DNA of 44,462 nucleotides from positions 1 through 44,462 of the forward strand of contig FR893185.1 of assembly GCA_000436035.1 (NCBI GenBank), read 5' to 3'. Under the pieces are notes generated by a model. It searched no databases and was not told the DNA's origin. It saw nothing but the letters and a program-made list of their open reading frames with translations. Positions 24,844 to 31,690 of the stretch are shown piece by piece (the first letter of the stretch is position 1; every line of letters starts with the position of its first letter). The position numbers were made by a program, and so were the translations under genes. Source of the DNA: Prevotella sp. CAG:732. GTDB taxonomy: Bacteria; Bacteroidota; Bacteroidia; Bacteroidales; Bacteroidaceae.

Positions 24844-26214
24844 TTATAATATAGTATTCGTTCTTCTCTCTTCACTCACGATGCGTTTGCGGTTGATTAC
24901 CATCAAGGCGATGGTGATGATGGCAAGGATACCCATGCCGATGTATGAGAGTTTCACGCCACGATAGATAGCCCATCCGAAGAGAGAGGAAGCGAAGTCG
25001 AGCGCACCGCCTGAGAATCCGTCAGGGATATGAGCGGCATTGTCGCCTGTGGCTGCAAACACCTGGTTGGCTGCCATGGTGAAGTCGGGTGCCATATCGG
25101 TTACGAAATAAAGACCGATGATGAGTGCCACGAGACCTACGATGAGGGTCTTCACCACATTACCCTTGGTGAAAGGCAAAATGATAGGGAAGAGATAGAA
25201 CATACCTGCCAAAGAAGCCAAAGGCAAGAACTGGTTGCCTGGCAAGAACACGGCAATCGCCAAGATGACAGGTATCAAGATAACAGAACATACCAAGGTG
25301 GTAGGATGACCAATCACCAAGGCAGGACTCATACCGATGTGTACCTTCTTGCCATTAAACTTGGTCTTCACCAACTCCTGTGTCTTCTCAGAGATTGGCT
25401 TCAGTCCATCTATAAATAAAGAGGTGATGCGAGGAATCAATTCCATCACGGCTCCCATGGTGACACCGAGGAAGAGAATCTTCTTAATGTCGAGCTGGGC
25501 AGCCCAACCGATCAAGGCACCCACGATGACACCGAGCACCAATGGCTCGCCGAGCACACCAAACTTCTTCTTCAGTCCCTCTGCATCGATGTCGAGCTTG
25601 GAGAAACCAGGAATCATATCCAAGAGCTTGTTGAAGCCGATGGCAAAAGGCATGAAGCTCTGACAGAATGGCTGTGGGATGGAGATACCATCGAGGTCAT
25701 AGTACTTCTGGAACTTCTCTGCGGTCAAGTCGGCACATACCAAGGTGATGATGTAGCAGACGATGGCAGCGAAGTAACCCCATACGAGGCTCTCGCCCAT
25801 CACGAAGTAAGCCACCGCACCGATGAAGGCGAAGTGCCAGTAGTTCCACAGGTCGATGTTGACCGTGCGGGTGGTCTTGGTGATCAACATCAAGAAGTTG
25901 ACACCCAAGCATATCGGGATGATGAGCGCACCGACAGCAGTGTTGTAAGCCACGGCAGCGGCAGCAGGCCATCCCATGTCGAAGACATTGAGTTGCAAAT
26001 GATAAAGGTCGGAGATTGCCTTCAATGGGTCATTGAAGTTGGTTGTCAATAAGGCGGTCACCACGCCGAGTCCTACAAATCCGACTCCCACGAAGAGTCC
26101 AGACTTGAGAGCCTTTCCGAATTTCATGCCAATACACAAGCCGATGACGGTGAAGATGATAGGCATCATCACGCTGGCACCGAGGCTGATGATATAGCTA
26201 AATACTTGTTCCAT
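24844..26214 (-). CDS. PTS galactitol-type IIC (GatC-like) membrane protein without PTS partners
   Basis: This 456-residue polytopic inner-membrane protein has roughly 10-12 spans and the look of the galactitol-type PTS EIIC family: FTVIGLCIGMKFGKALKSGLFVGVGFVGLGVV, NVFDMGWPAAAAVAYNT, EPLVLGVIVGALIG, a long central loop with FGVLGEP, and MSPALVIGHPTTLV. EIIC normally receives phosphate-coupled sugar through EIIB and EIIA. None of EI, HPr, EIIA or EIIB is present in the window, and such systems are rare in Bacteroidales. It is the first gene of an operon with kduI and exuT, so it may carry a uronate-derived compound as a PTS-independent carrier. Substrate is unknown. Confidence 0.82.
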   Translation of the reverse strand: MEQVFSYIISLGASVMMPIIFTVIGLCIGMKFGKALKSGLFVGVGFVGLGVVTALLTTNFNDPLKAISDLYHLQLNVFDMGWPAAAAVAYNTAVGALIIPICLGVNFLMLITKTTRTVNIDLWNYWHFAFIGAVAYFVMGESLVWGYFAAIVCYIITLVCADLTAEKFQKYYDLDGISIPQPFCQSFMPFAIGFNKLLDMIPGFSKLDIDAEGLKKKFGVLGEPLVLGVIVGALIGWAAQLDIKKILFLGVTMGAVMELIPRITSLFIDGLKPISEKTQELVKTKFNGKKVHIGMSPALVIGHPTTLVCSVILIPVILAIAVFLPGNQFLPLASLAGMFYLFPIILPFTKGNVVKTLIVGLVALIIGLYFVTDMAPDFTMAANQVFAATGDNAAHIPDGFSGGALDFASSLFGWAIYRGVKLSYIGMGILAIITIALMVINRKRIVSEERRTNTIL

Positions 26215-26294
26215 AGTTGTTTGTTTAATTTGAAATAGTTAATAATACACTTTCTTGAAAGCGCACCTTTGATTTGTTTCTAGTTTATTCCGTG

Positions 26295-26302
26295 CAAAAA
26301 TA
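26295..26302 (-). promoter_or_regulatory. Possible -7 box of the EIIC-kduI-exuT operon
   Basis: On the minus strand TATTTTTG matches TAnnTTTG, about 80 bases ahead of the first gene. No -33 box is clear. The same bases read GTGCAAAAATA on the plus strand, partly like the nearby 15-bp repeat. Confidence 0.4.
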
Positions 26303-26364
26303 CGCTTTTTTCTTTAAATAAGGTACGTTTACTAAGTGAATATTACTTAAAAATGTATAACCTC

Positions 26365-26478
26365 GTGCAGAAAAATGTATGAGAAATAATATTTTATGTG
26401 CGGAAAAATGTATCTTTGCAACCGAATCACGTGCAGATAAATGTAGTTATATACCACATTTAGGTGCAGAAAAATGTA
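26365..26478 (+). repeat. Four 15-bp direct repeats at exact 33-bp pitch
   Basis: GTGCAGAAAAATGTA occurs at 26365-26379 and 26464-26478, with GTGCGGAAAAATGTA at 26398-26412 and GTGCAGATAAATGTA at 26431-26445. Starts are exactly 33 bp apart; the 18-bp spacers differ. A partial copy AAAAATGTA lies at 26349-26357. The array fills the space just before the ATPase gene; the last copy ends 9 bases before its ATG. The TA closing copy 2 begins a -7 box (TATCTTTG, 26411-26418), so copies 1-2 overlap or flank the promoter and copies 3-4 would be in the leader. Confidence 0.95.
26411..26418 (+). promoter_or_regulatory. -7 box of the first AAA ATPase gene, embedded in the repeat array
   Basis: TATCTTTG matches TAnnTTTG and begins with the last two bases of repeat copy 2. 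Transcription would begin near 26424, leaving two repeat copies in a leader of about 65 bases. Confidence 0.55.
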
Positions 26479-26487
26479 ACAAGCAGT

Positions 26488-27792
26488 ATGGAAAGACTTA
26501 TACTACAACAACTTACAGAGTGGAAGAATAGAGAAGGCAGAAAGCCATTAATTATCAATGGTGCTCGACAAGTAGGAAAGACTTGGGCTTTACGAGAGTT
26601 TGCCAAACGAGAATATGCCAAGGAAGCATATGTCATTTGCAGGAAGAATGAACTGGCAGAGCAAATCTTCAAGAAAGATTTCGACGTGGAAAGAATCCTC
26701 ATGGGACTCAAAGCACTTACTGGCACAGACATCACACCAGGCGACACACTCATCATCCTAGATGAGGTACAAGAAATACCAGAAGCCATCGAATCCTTAA
26801 AGTACTTCTGCGAGAATGCTCCACAATATCATATTGCGGTAGCAGGCTCTCTCCTTGGCATATCCCTCCACCATGGAGTTTCTTTTCCTGTGGGAAAAGT
26901 CAACGAGATAGACATGCACCCTATGAGTTTCGGGGAATTTTTGTTGGCGAAAGGAGAACTGCAATCATACAAGATGCTTGCTGACAACAACTTTGAGATA
27001 ACCAATCTTCTTCACGAGAAGTATGTCAACCTTCTGCGCCAATATTATTATGTGGGTGGAATGCCCGAAGCCGTCAAGGAGTACGTCAAAACGGGGTCTC
27101 TAAAAGAAGTAAGACGCATCCAACTTGAAATACTCAAAGGTTATGAGCGAGACTTTTCCAAGCATGCACCACAAGAACAAATCGAGAGAATCCGCTTGGT
27201 TTGGAAAAGCATTCCAGCCCAACTATTCAAAGACAACAAGAAGTTCATATATGGTGCCCTACGCCAAGGTGCCAGAGCCAAGGACTTCGAAATTGCCATA
27301 GAATGGCTCATCGATTCCGGCGTTATATATAAGGTGTCACGCTGCACCAAGCCGGCGCTCCCTCTCGACATCTATGAAGACTTCTCAGTTTTCAAACTAT
27401 ACCTCGTTGACATCGGACTGTTGGGAGCCATGGTCAAGACAGAGCCCAAGCAAGTGCTCATCAACAATCAAATATTTACGGAATACAAGGGAGGTATGAC
27501 TGAGGAATATGTACTACAGGAAATGAAGAGTCTTGGCATCGAACCTATATACTATCACAAGACCGACGATTCCCGTCTGGAGTTAGACTTCGTCATCCAG
27601 CACAATGCCAACATTCTCCCTATCGAGGTGAAAGCAGAAGGCAATGTAAAGGCCAACTCGCTGACCAATCTATTGAAAGCCAACCCCGAACTCAAGGCGG
27701 TACGTCTCTCCATGCTTCCTTACAAGGAGCAAGAGCAGCTGACTTGCATTCCGCTCTATGCCATCACCGCTTTGAAAAGCACGGAAGGCTAA
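26488..27792 (+). CDS. AAA ATPase, AAA_14/DUF4143 type with PD-(D/E)XK-like C-terminus
   Basis: The start is taken at the ATG at 26488 (434 residues); an in-frame GTG at 26464 is the first base of repeat copy 4 and is less likely. Walker A is NGARQVGKTW (K31) and Walker B is TLIILDEVQEIPEA (about 95). The middle has the family pattern VNEIDMHPMSFGEFLLA and YYVGGMPEAVKEYV. The C-terminal DUF4143 part ends with LELDFVI followed by ILPIEVKAEG, the D...E-x-K arrangement of PD-(D/E)XK nuclease folds. Members are plentiful in Bacteroidales and archaea, and their biological role is not settled. It is a single-gene unit, with the 33-bp repeat array upstream and a terminator downstream. Confidence 0.85.
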   Translation: MERLILQQLTEWKNREGRKPLIINGARQVGKTWALREFAKREYAKEAYVICRKNELAEQIFKKDFDVERILMGLKALTGTDITPGDTLIILDEVQEIPEAIESLKYFCENAPQYHIAVAGSLLGISLHHGVSFPVGKVNEIDMHPMSFGEFLLAKGELQSYKMLADNNFEITNLLHEKYVNLLRQYYYVGGMPEAVKEYVKTGSLKEVRRIQLEILKGYERDFSKHAPQEQIERIRLVWKSIPAQLFKDNKKFIYGALRQGARAKDFEIAIEWLIDSGVIYKVSRCTKPALPLDIYEDFSVFKLYLVDIGLLGAMVKTEPKQVLINNQIFTEYKGGMTEEYVLQEMKSLGIEPIYYHKTDDSRLELDFVIQHNANILPIEVKAEGNVKANSLTNLLKANPELKAVRLSMLPYKEQEQLTCIPLYAITALKSTEG

Positions 27793-27798
27793 TATGAT

Positions 27799-27829
27799 GA
27801 GGGAGCGGGATGCTCCCTCTATTTTTTGT
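27799..27829 (+). terminator. Terminator of the first AAA ATPase gene
   Basis: GAGGGAGC (27799-27806) and GCTCCCTC (27812-27819) form an 8-bp GC-rich stem followed by TATTTTTTG. It lies 6 bases past the stop codon. Confidence 0.92.
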
Positions 27830-27953
27830 ACGAAAAAGCTGTGTGCGAACACCAAGGTGGCAAGGGGGGGAGCAATATTAATGAAATATGCAGTTTCAGC
27901 AATTATTACCCACTAAAAATCAAATAATCCCCCATGCCTACCACCCATTTTGT

Positions 27954-27961
27954 TAACTTTG
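27954..27961 (+). promoter_or_regulatory. Possible -7 box of the subtilase gene
   Basis: TAACTTTG matches TAnnTTTG, 45 bases ahead of the ATG at 28007. No -33 box is found at the usual distance. Confidence 0.45.
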
Positions 27962-28006
27962 CGGCAACAATCATCTTTTACTTATATTTATTAATACCAG
28001 AAAACT

Positions 28007-30190
28007 ATGAAGAATTTGATTATGACCTGCCTCGCACTGGCAGTGTGTGCCAACATGAGCGGTCAAAAACTAGATGCTATGAGCCGTGTGGCTCTTCAGC
28101 AGATGAAAGAAGAAACTTCGGCTTCAGCAAATGCGTCATGCGCAAAAAGTTTGGGAATATCAGCAGCCAATACCACTAACAACATCAACGCCGTTGTGAA
28201 ACTGCAAGAAGGTGCCGACCTCTCCGAACTCACTGCCCATGGCTTCGATGCCAGCGACCTCTGTTCTGGCTTCGCCATTGTCCATACCACGATGGACGAC
28301 CTCGCCGCTCTCGCAGAACTAGAGTCTGTAGAGCGCATTTCCATTGCACAACGTAAGATGGAGCTGATGCTCAACCAAGCCAATGCCATGACAGGCGTTG
28401 ACCGCATCCATGAAGGCTTTGGCTTCTTCGGTGCCGCACCCGACGACCGTGCCAACAACATCACCTCCAACAACAAGACTTATACCGGCAAGGGAGTCAT
28501 GATAGGTGTCTTGGACTCTGGATTCGACCCTAACCATCCTATGTTCTTGGATGCTGAGGGCAAGAGCAGGTTCAAGATTATCAAGACCACCAATGGCAAG
28601 TTGCTCACCACCCCTGAGGAGATTGCCAATTTCACTACAGACAATCAATACAACAGCCACGCCACTCATGTAGCCGGCATTGCAGCAGGCAACTATATGG
28701 GTAGCAACTTCCAATTGCAAGGTGTTGCCACTGGTGCCGACCTTGCCATGGGACCAGTGAGTATGGAAGTAAGCAACCTCGAATACCTCAAATATTTAGG
28801 AGAGTATTGCAAAAAGAACAATGAGCGCCTCGTTATCAACATGTCATTCGGACAGAATGTAGGTCCTCATGACGGAACAGATGTATATACCCAGGCTCTT
28901 AACGAAATTATCAAACAATACGACATCGTAGCTTGTATGTCGGCAGGTAATCAAGCAAACCTTCAGATTATTCAGAAGAAGACTTTGGAGAGTGATGAAG
29001 ATGAAATGAAGGCTATCTACAACACCACAGCCAGCATCAACACCATCGACCAGTATATCACTACCAGCAATCCATCCCCTATCAATATGGATCTAGTGAT
29101 TATTAGACTCAAGACCAAACAAGTGTATGCCACATATCCTATTATCATAAATGGCACTGCACAAAATGTAATCGTCAGTGATGATTACTTGTCTGGTCAT
29201 ATTTATGCAGCCGAAGAAACCATCCACGATGGTTTGAAAGGGTACAGCATCAAGAGTGACGATGCGACAAACGTAAAGTCAGGTTATCTCATCGGATATG
29301 TTATCAAAGGCGAAGCTGGACAAGAACTAGCAACTTATAGCGGTGCCTCATGTCCTTACTACACAAAGACAGCCGGTTGGAACGAGAACTTCACGGGCAA
29401 TGGTTCCATCCTCAATGAGGCATGTGGCGAAGAGACAATTATCGTAGGAGCATACGTTTCCAAAGAATCCGCTACCTTTAAGTCCGGTACAAGAACCATC
29501 TATGGCAACTACAAGACTGCCTATGGCTGTACTACCAACGATATTCTCTCTTCATCTAGCTTCGGTACAACTTATACAGGTGAAGACCTCCCACACATCT
29601 GTGCCCCAGGTGCCTACATCGAATCAGCAGCCAACAGATATGAGACAGTCAACACCTCTCTTACAAGAACCGTAACAGATGGAACTGCAAGTGTTCCTTT
29701 CTGCAGCAAGATGGGAACTTCCATGTCTTCTCCTTATATGGCAGGTGTCGCAGCCCTTTGGCTTGAAGCCAACCCATTGTTGACTCACCAAGAGATCAAG
29801 GAGATTGCAATGAAGACCGCCATCAATGACAAGGCTTGCAACGAGGACAACCATTTCATCGACGAGGGAAGACAAGCTGGAGCTGGCAAGATTGACGCAT
29901 ACGCCGGTTTGATGTATATCCTCAATGAGAATGAGACGACACTCATCAAGACTCCAGAGGAAAAGAGTTTCTTGATTCGCCAGATTGCCAATGGCACTTA
30001 CGAGGCTTACCAAGCAGGTGCCACCACTATGTCTGCCACCTTATATAATATGGATGGCAAAGTGATTGCTTCCAACAATAGCAATGGCAACACCATCTCT
30101 ATCAATACTGGCAATGCTAACAAAGGCATCTACCTCTTGAAGGTGAGCACAGGCAAATTCTCTCACACCCAAAAGATTGTTATTCGATAG
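28007..30190 (+). CDS. Secreted subtilisin-like (S8) serine protease with type IX secretion tail
   Basis: The 727-residue product has a signal peptide (MKNLIMTCLALAVCANMSG), an inhibitor-like propeptide (about 58-118, INAVVKLQEGADLSELTAHG to ESVERISIAQ) and a peptidase S8 domain. The triad is D170 in GVLDSGFDPNHP, H218 in NSHATHVAG and S574 in GTSMSSPYMAG. A large insert between His and Ser (about 310-470) may be a protease-associated domain. The C-terminal 70 residues (LYNMDGKVIASN, then GIYLLKVSTG and HTQKIVIR) match the Por-secretion type A sorting domain, so it should cross the outer membrane by the type IX system and be anchored or released. It is a single gene and no regulator is adjacent. 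Surface or extracellular proteolysis is the expected role. Confidence 0.9.
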   Translation: MKNLIMTCLALAVCANMSGQKLDAMSRVALQQMKEETSASANASCAKSLGISAANTTNNINAVVKLQEGADLSELTAHGFDASDLCSGFAIVHTTMDDLAALAELESVERISIAQRKMELMLNQANAMTGVDRIHEGFGFFGAAPDDRANNITSNNKTYTGKGVMIGVLDSGFDPNHPMFLDAEGKSRFKIIKTTNGKLLTTPEEIANFTTDNQYNSHATHVAGIAAGNYMGSNFQLQGVATGADLAMGPVSMEVSNLEYLKYLGEYCKKNNERLVINMSFGQNVGPHDGTDVYTQALNEIIKQYDIVACMSAGNQANLQIIQKKTLESDEDEMKAIYNTTASINTIDQYITTSNPSPINMDLVIIRLKTKQVYATYPIIINGTAQNVIVSDDYLSGHIYAAEETIHDGLKGYSIKSDDATNVKSGYLIGYVIKGEAGQELATYSGASCPYYTKTAGWNENFTGNGSILNEACGEETIIVGAYVSKESATFKSGTRTIYGNYKTAYGCTTNDILSSSSFGTTYTGEDLPHICAPGAYIESAANRYETVNTSLTRTVTDGTASVPFCSKMGTSMSSPYMAGVAALWLEANPLLTHQEIKEIAMKTAINDKACNEDNHFIDEGRQAGAGKIDAYAGLMYILNENETTLIKTPEEKSFLIRQIANGTYEAYQAGATTMSATLYNMDGKVIASNNSNGNTISINTGNANKGIYLLKVSTGKFSHTQKIVIR

Positions 30191-30369
30191 AAAAAGGCTG
30201 TAAACTTCATAGAAAAAGTGTTTGAGTCTAAGTATATAAGTTAATCATAGTGTAGGATGTAGGTTATCCGGCATAGTTTTCTCAGGAAACAGAAATCCGG
30301 CTAATTTAGGCAATGTTTAAAATAGTATAAAATGTTATTGATTCCAATATGATTATCAAGAAATAGTTG

Positions 30370-30377
30370 TATTTTTG
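30370..30377 (+). promoter_or_regulatory. Possible -7 box of the two-gene toxin-antitoxin-like unit
   Basis: TATTTTTG matches TAnnTTTG, 29 bases ahead of the ATG at 30406. The site lies upstream of that ATG and therefore argues against an earlier in-frame TTG start at 30367. Confidence 0.45.
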
Positions 30378-30405
30378 TAATGCAATAACATTAAATTACA
30401 TTTCT

Positions 30406-30837
30406 ATGTGTCAGACGACTATTATATCACATAATATAGTTAAATTAGGGACAAGGTCTTACAAACATAGTTTAGAGGCTTTGGTTCCCAATGAGTATGG
30501 CATAAAACAACTTCGAAGTCTAAATCGTGACTTGGATTCATTTTATGTCTTCCTATATAGTCAATGCAACTCTATAACCGAACATGATTACCATGTTTTT
30601 GGCAAACAATTAATTTCAATGTTAGGGGCTCTCAAAATGTTATATACATCTTGCAAGCAAATGACAAAAGAGGCTTCTATGTCAATAGAGGTTGAAAAAT
30701 TAAAAAAGAATTACTCCGCACTAAAAGAGTTGAGCAATGACATCCAAAATTACAAAGTAAAGGCGCCAAAAGATCAAGAGTGGTCTTCACTATTATCAGA
30801 TGCGAGTTTGGCTTTAAAGAATATAGCCCATGATTAA
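30406..30837 (+). CDS. Unknown helical protein, possible antitoxin partner
   Basis: I do not recognise this 143-residue protein. It begins MCQTTIISHNIVKLGTRSYK and is mostly helical: LRSLNRDLDSFYVFLYSQ, FGKQLISMLGALKMLYTSCKQ and EVEKLKKNYSALKELSNDIQ suggest a bundle or coiled coil. No helix-turn-helix, membrane span or signal peptide is evident. Its last eight bases overlap the start of the next gene, so the two are coupled. The downstream product resembles RelE/ParE-family toxins, which makes an antitoxin role reasonable though unproven; the size is large for a typical antitoxin. The region is markedly AT-rich compared with neighbouring operons, which suggests acquired DNA. Confidence 0.6.
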   Translation: MCQTTIISHNIVKLGTRSYKHSLEALVPNEYGIKQLRSLNRDLDSFYVFLYSQCNSITEHDYHVFGKQLISMLGALKMLYTSCKQMTKEASMSIEVEKLKKNYSALKELSNDIQNYKVKAPKDQEWSSLLSDASLALKNIAHD

Positions 30838-31231
30838 TTATAAGACAATTAGTACATTTCGCTCCCATCTGAGTAGATTGCTAAAAGTAAAGCGTCATGT
30901 TTACACCAATGTGGAAAATGAAATCCAACGAGAGTTTTCTGGCAAACCTATAGAACAGGTACGACAAAACAACGATATGATATTACTTGAAGGCGAACTG
31001 ATTATCATAAAGTTGCGGTTGCCAGATAAGAAACAACACCTATCTCGCAAAGATGGTTTTCGCTTGATTTATCTAGTTTCAAAAACTGATGAGATAGTTG
31101 TATTCTTGGATATATATCCGAAGAATGGACCTCTTCAACAACTAGATTTGCCTGATGAAGATTTGAAGTCTTTGGTACGCGAATTCATTGTTGAAGCTCA
31201 ACTAGGTAGTTTGAAAGATTATACCATATAA
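30830..31231 (+). CDS. RelE/ParE-like protein, possible toxin
   Basis: This 133-residue basic protein has a C-terminal half typical of the RelE/HigB fold: DGFRLIYLVSKTDEIVVFLDIYPKN, two beta strands with the conserved Arg and a hydrophobic VVFLDIY strand, then LPDEDLKSLVREFIVEA as the closing helix. Its N-terminal part (FRSHLSRLLKVKRHVYTNVENEI) is helical. RelE-family toxins cut mRNA on the ribosome; ParE members poison gyrase. Which mode applies, if any, cannot be told. It overlaps the preceding gene by eight bases (start ATGATTAATTA inside the upstream stop region), the usual layout of a toxin-antitoxin operon, and is followed by a clear terminator. Confidence 0.6.
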   Translation: MINYKTISTFRSHLSRLLKVKRHVYTNVENEIQREFSGKPIEQVRQNNDMILLEGELIIIKLRLPDKKQHLSRKDGFRLIYLVSKTDEIVVFLDIYPKNGPLQQLDLPDEDLKSLVREFIVEAQLGSLKDYTI

Positions 31232-31320
31232 CAACCTTGTTGCAGCGTGTTACCAACAATAATGATACCCTTCCACTATATTTCGATTTAGCTTCATTCT
31301 AGCCACATAATAAGAAGAAA

Positions 31321-31348
31321 AGGGAGCATGTCTCACGACGTGCTCCCT
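31321..31348 (+). terminator. Terminator of the toxin-antitoxin-like operon
   Basis: AGGGAGCATGTC and GACGTGCTCCCT form a 12-bp stem with loop TCAC. The one non-Watson-Crick pair is U.G in plus-strand RNA and C.A in minus-strand RNA, which supports plus-strand transcription. Confidence 0.8.
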
Positions 31349-31442
31349 CATTCTTTATGTAATTACAAATCTATACCAAAATATATAAATGCAACCACTC
31401 AATAATAAGTAAAAAATAATTTATCTGTGTTTAAGGTTCAAT

Positions 31443-31661
31443 TTACTCGTCCCATGATGACCAAGCATCAAATTGCTTTGAATGCTGTATCAAACCACCT
31501 CCACCAGAGCCTGAAATACCACCTCCTGTTGTTCCACCTTGACCTTCTCCTCCTACGTTATATTCACCTTTTCCTGTCGGATTGGGAGATCCTGCAAGAA
31601 TACTTGAAGAAGCAGAAAATGATTCTACATTCATTTCTGGAATTATATATTTTCTTTTCAT
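31443..31661 (-). CDS. Small Gly-rich peptide downstream of the BspA-like gene
   Basis: I read this from the ATG ending at 31661 (72 residues); four codons further upstream another ATG is in frame. It begins MKRKYIIPEMNVESFSASS, a pattern (basic start, K-Y, P-E-M) shared by many small Bacteroidetes peptides, and continues SILAGSPNPTGKGEYNVGG, then a run of Gly/Ser and Gly/Thr, ending AWSSWDE. No hydrophobic signal is present. The ATG lies 29 bases past the BspA-like stop, so it is probably in the same transcript. No maturase or exporter is next to it, so a modified-peptide role is only a possibility. Confidence 0.6.
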   Translation of the reverse strand: MKRKYIIPEMNVESFSASSSILAGSPNPTGKGEYNVGGEGQGGTTGGGISGSGGGGLIQHSKQFDAWSSWDE

Positions 31662-31690
31662 TTTAAATTTCATCTTTAATCGTACGTTTT

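Noticed and set aside
26365..26478. CRISPR array
   Set aside because: Repeats are only 15 bp, spacers 18 bp, only four copies, and no cas gene is in the window. The pitch and link to a promoter fit a regulatory array better.
26464..26487. GTG start adding eight residues to the first AAA ATPase
   Set aside because: These codons are the fourth repeat copy. The ATG at 26488 gives the usual family N-terminus and leaves the repeat in the leader.
30367..30405. TTG start adding 13 residues to the first gene of the toxin-antitoxin-like pair
   Set aside because: The added codons overlap the possible -7 box at 30370-30377. The ATG at 30406 is preferred.
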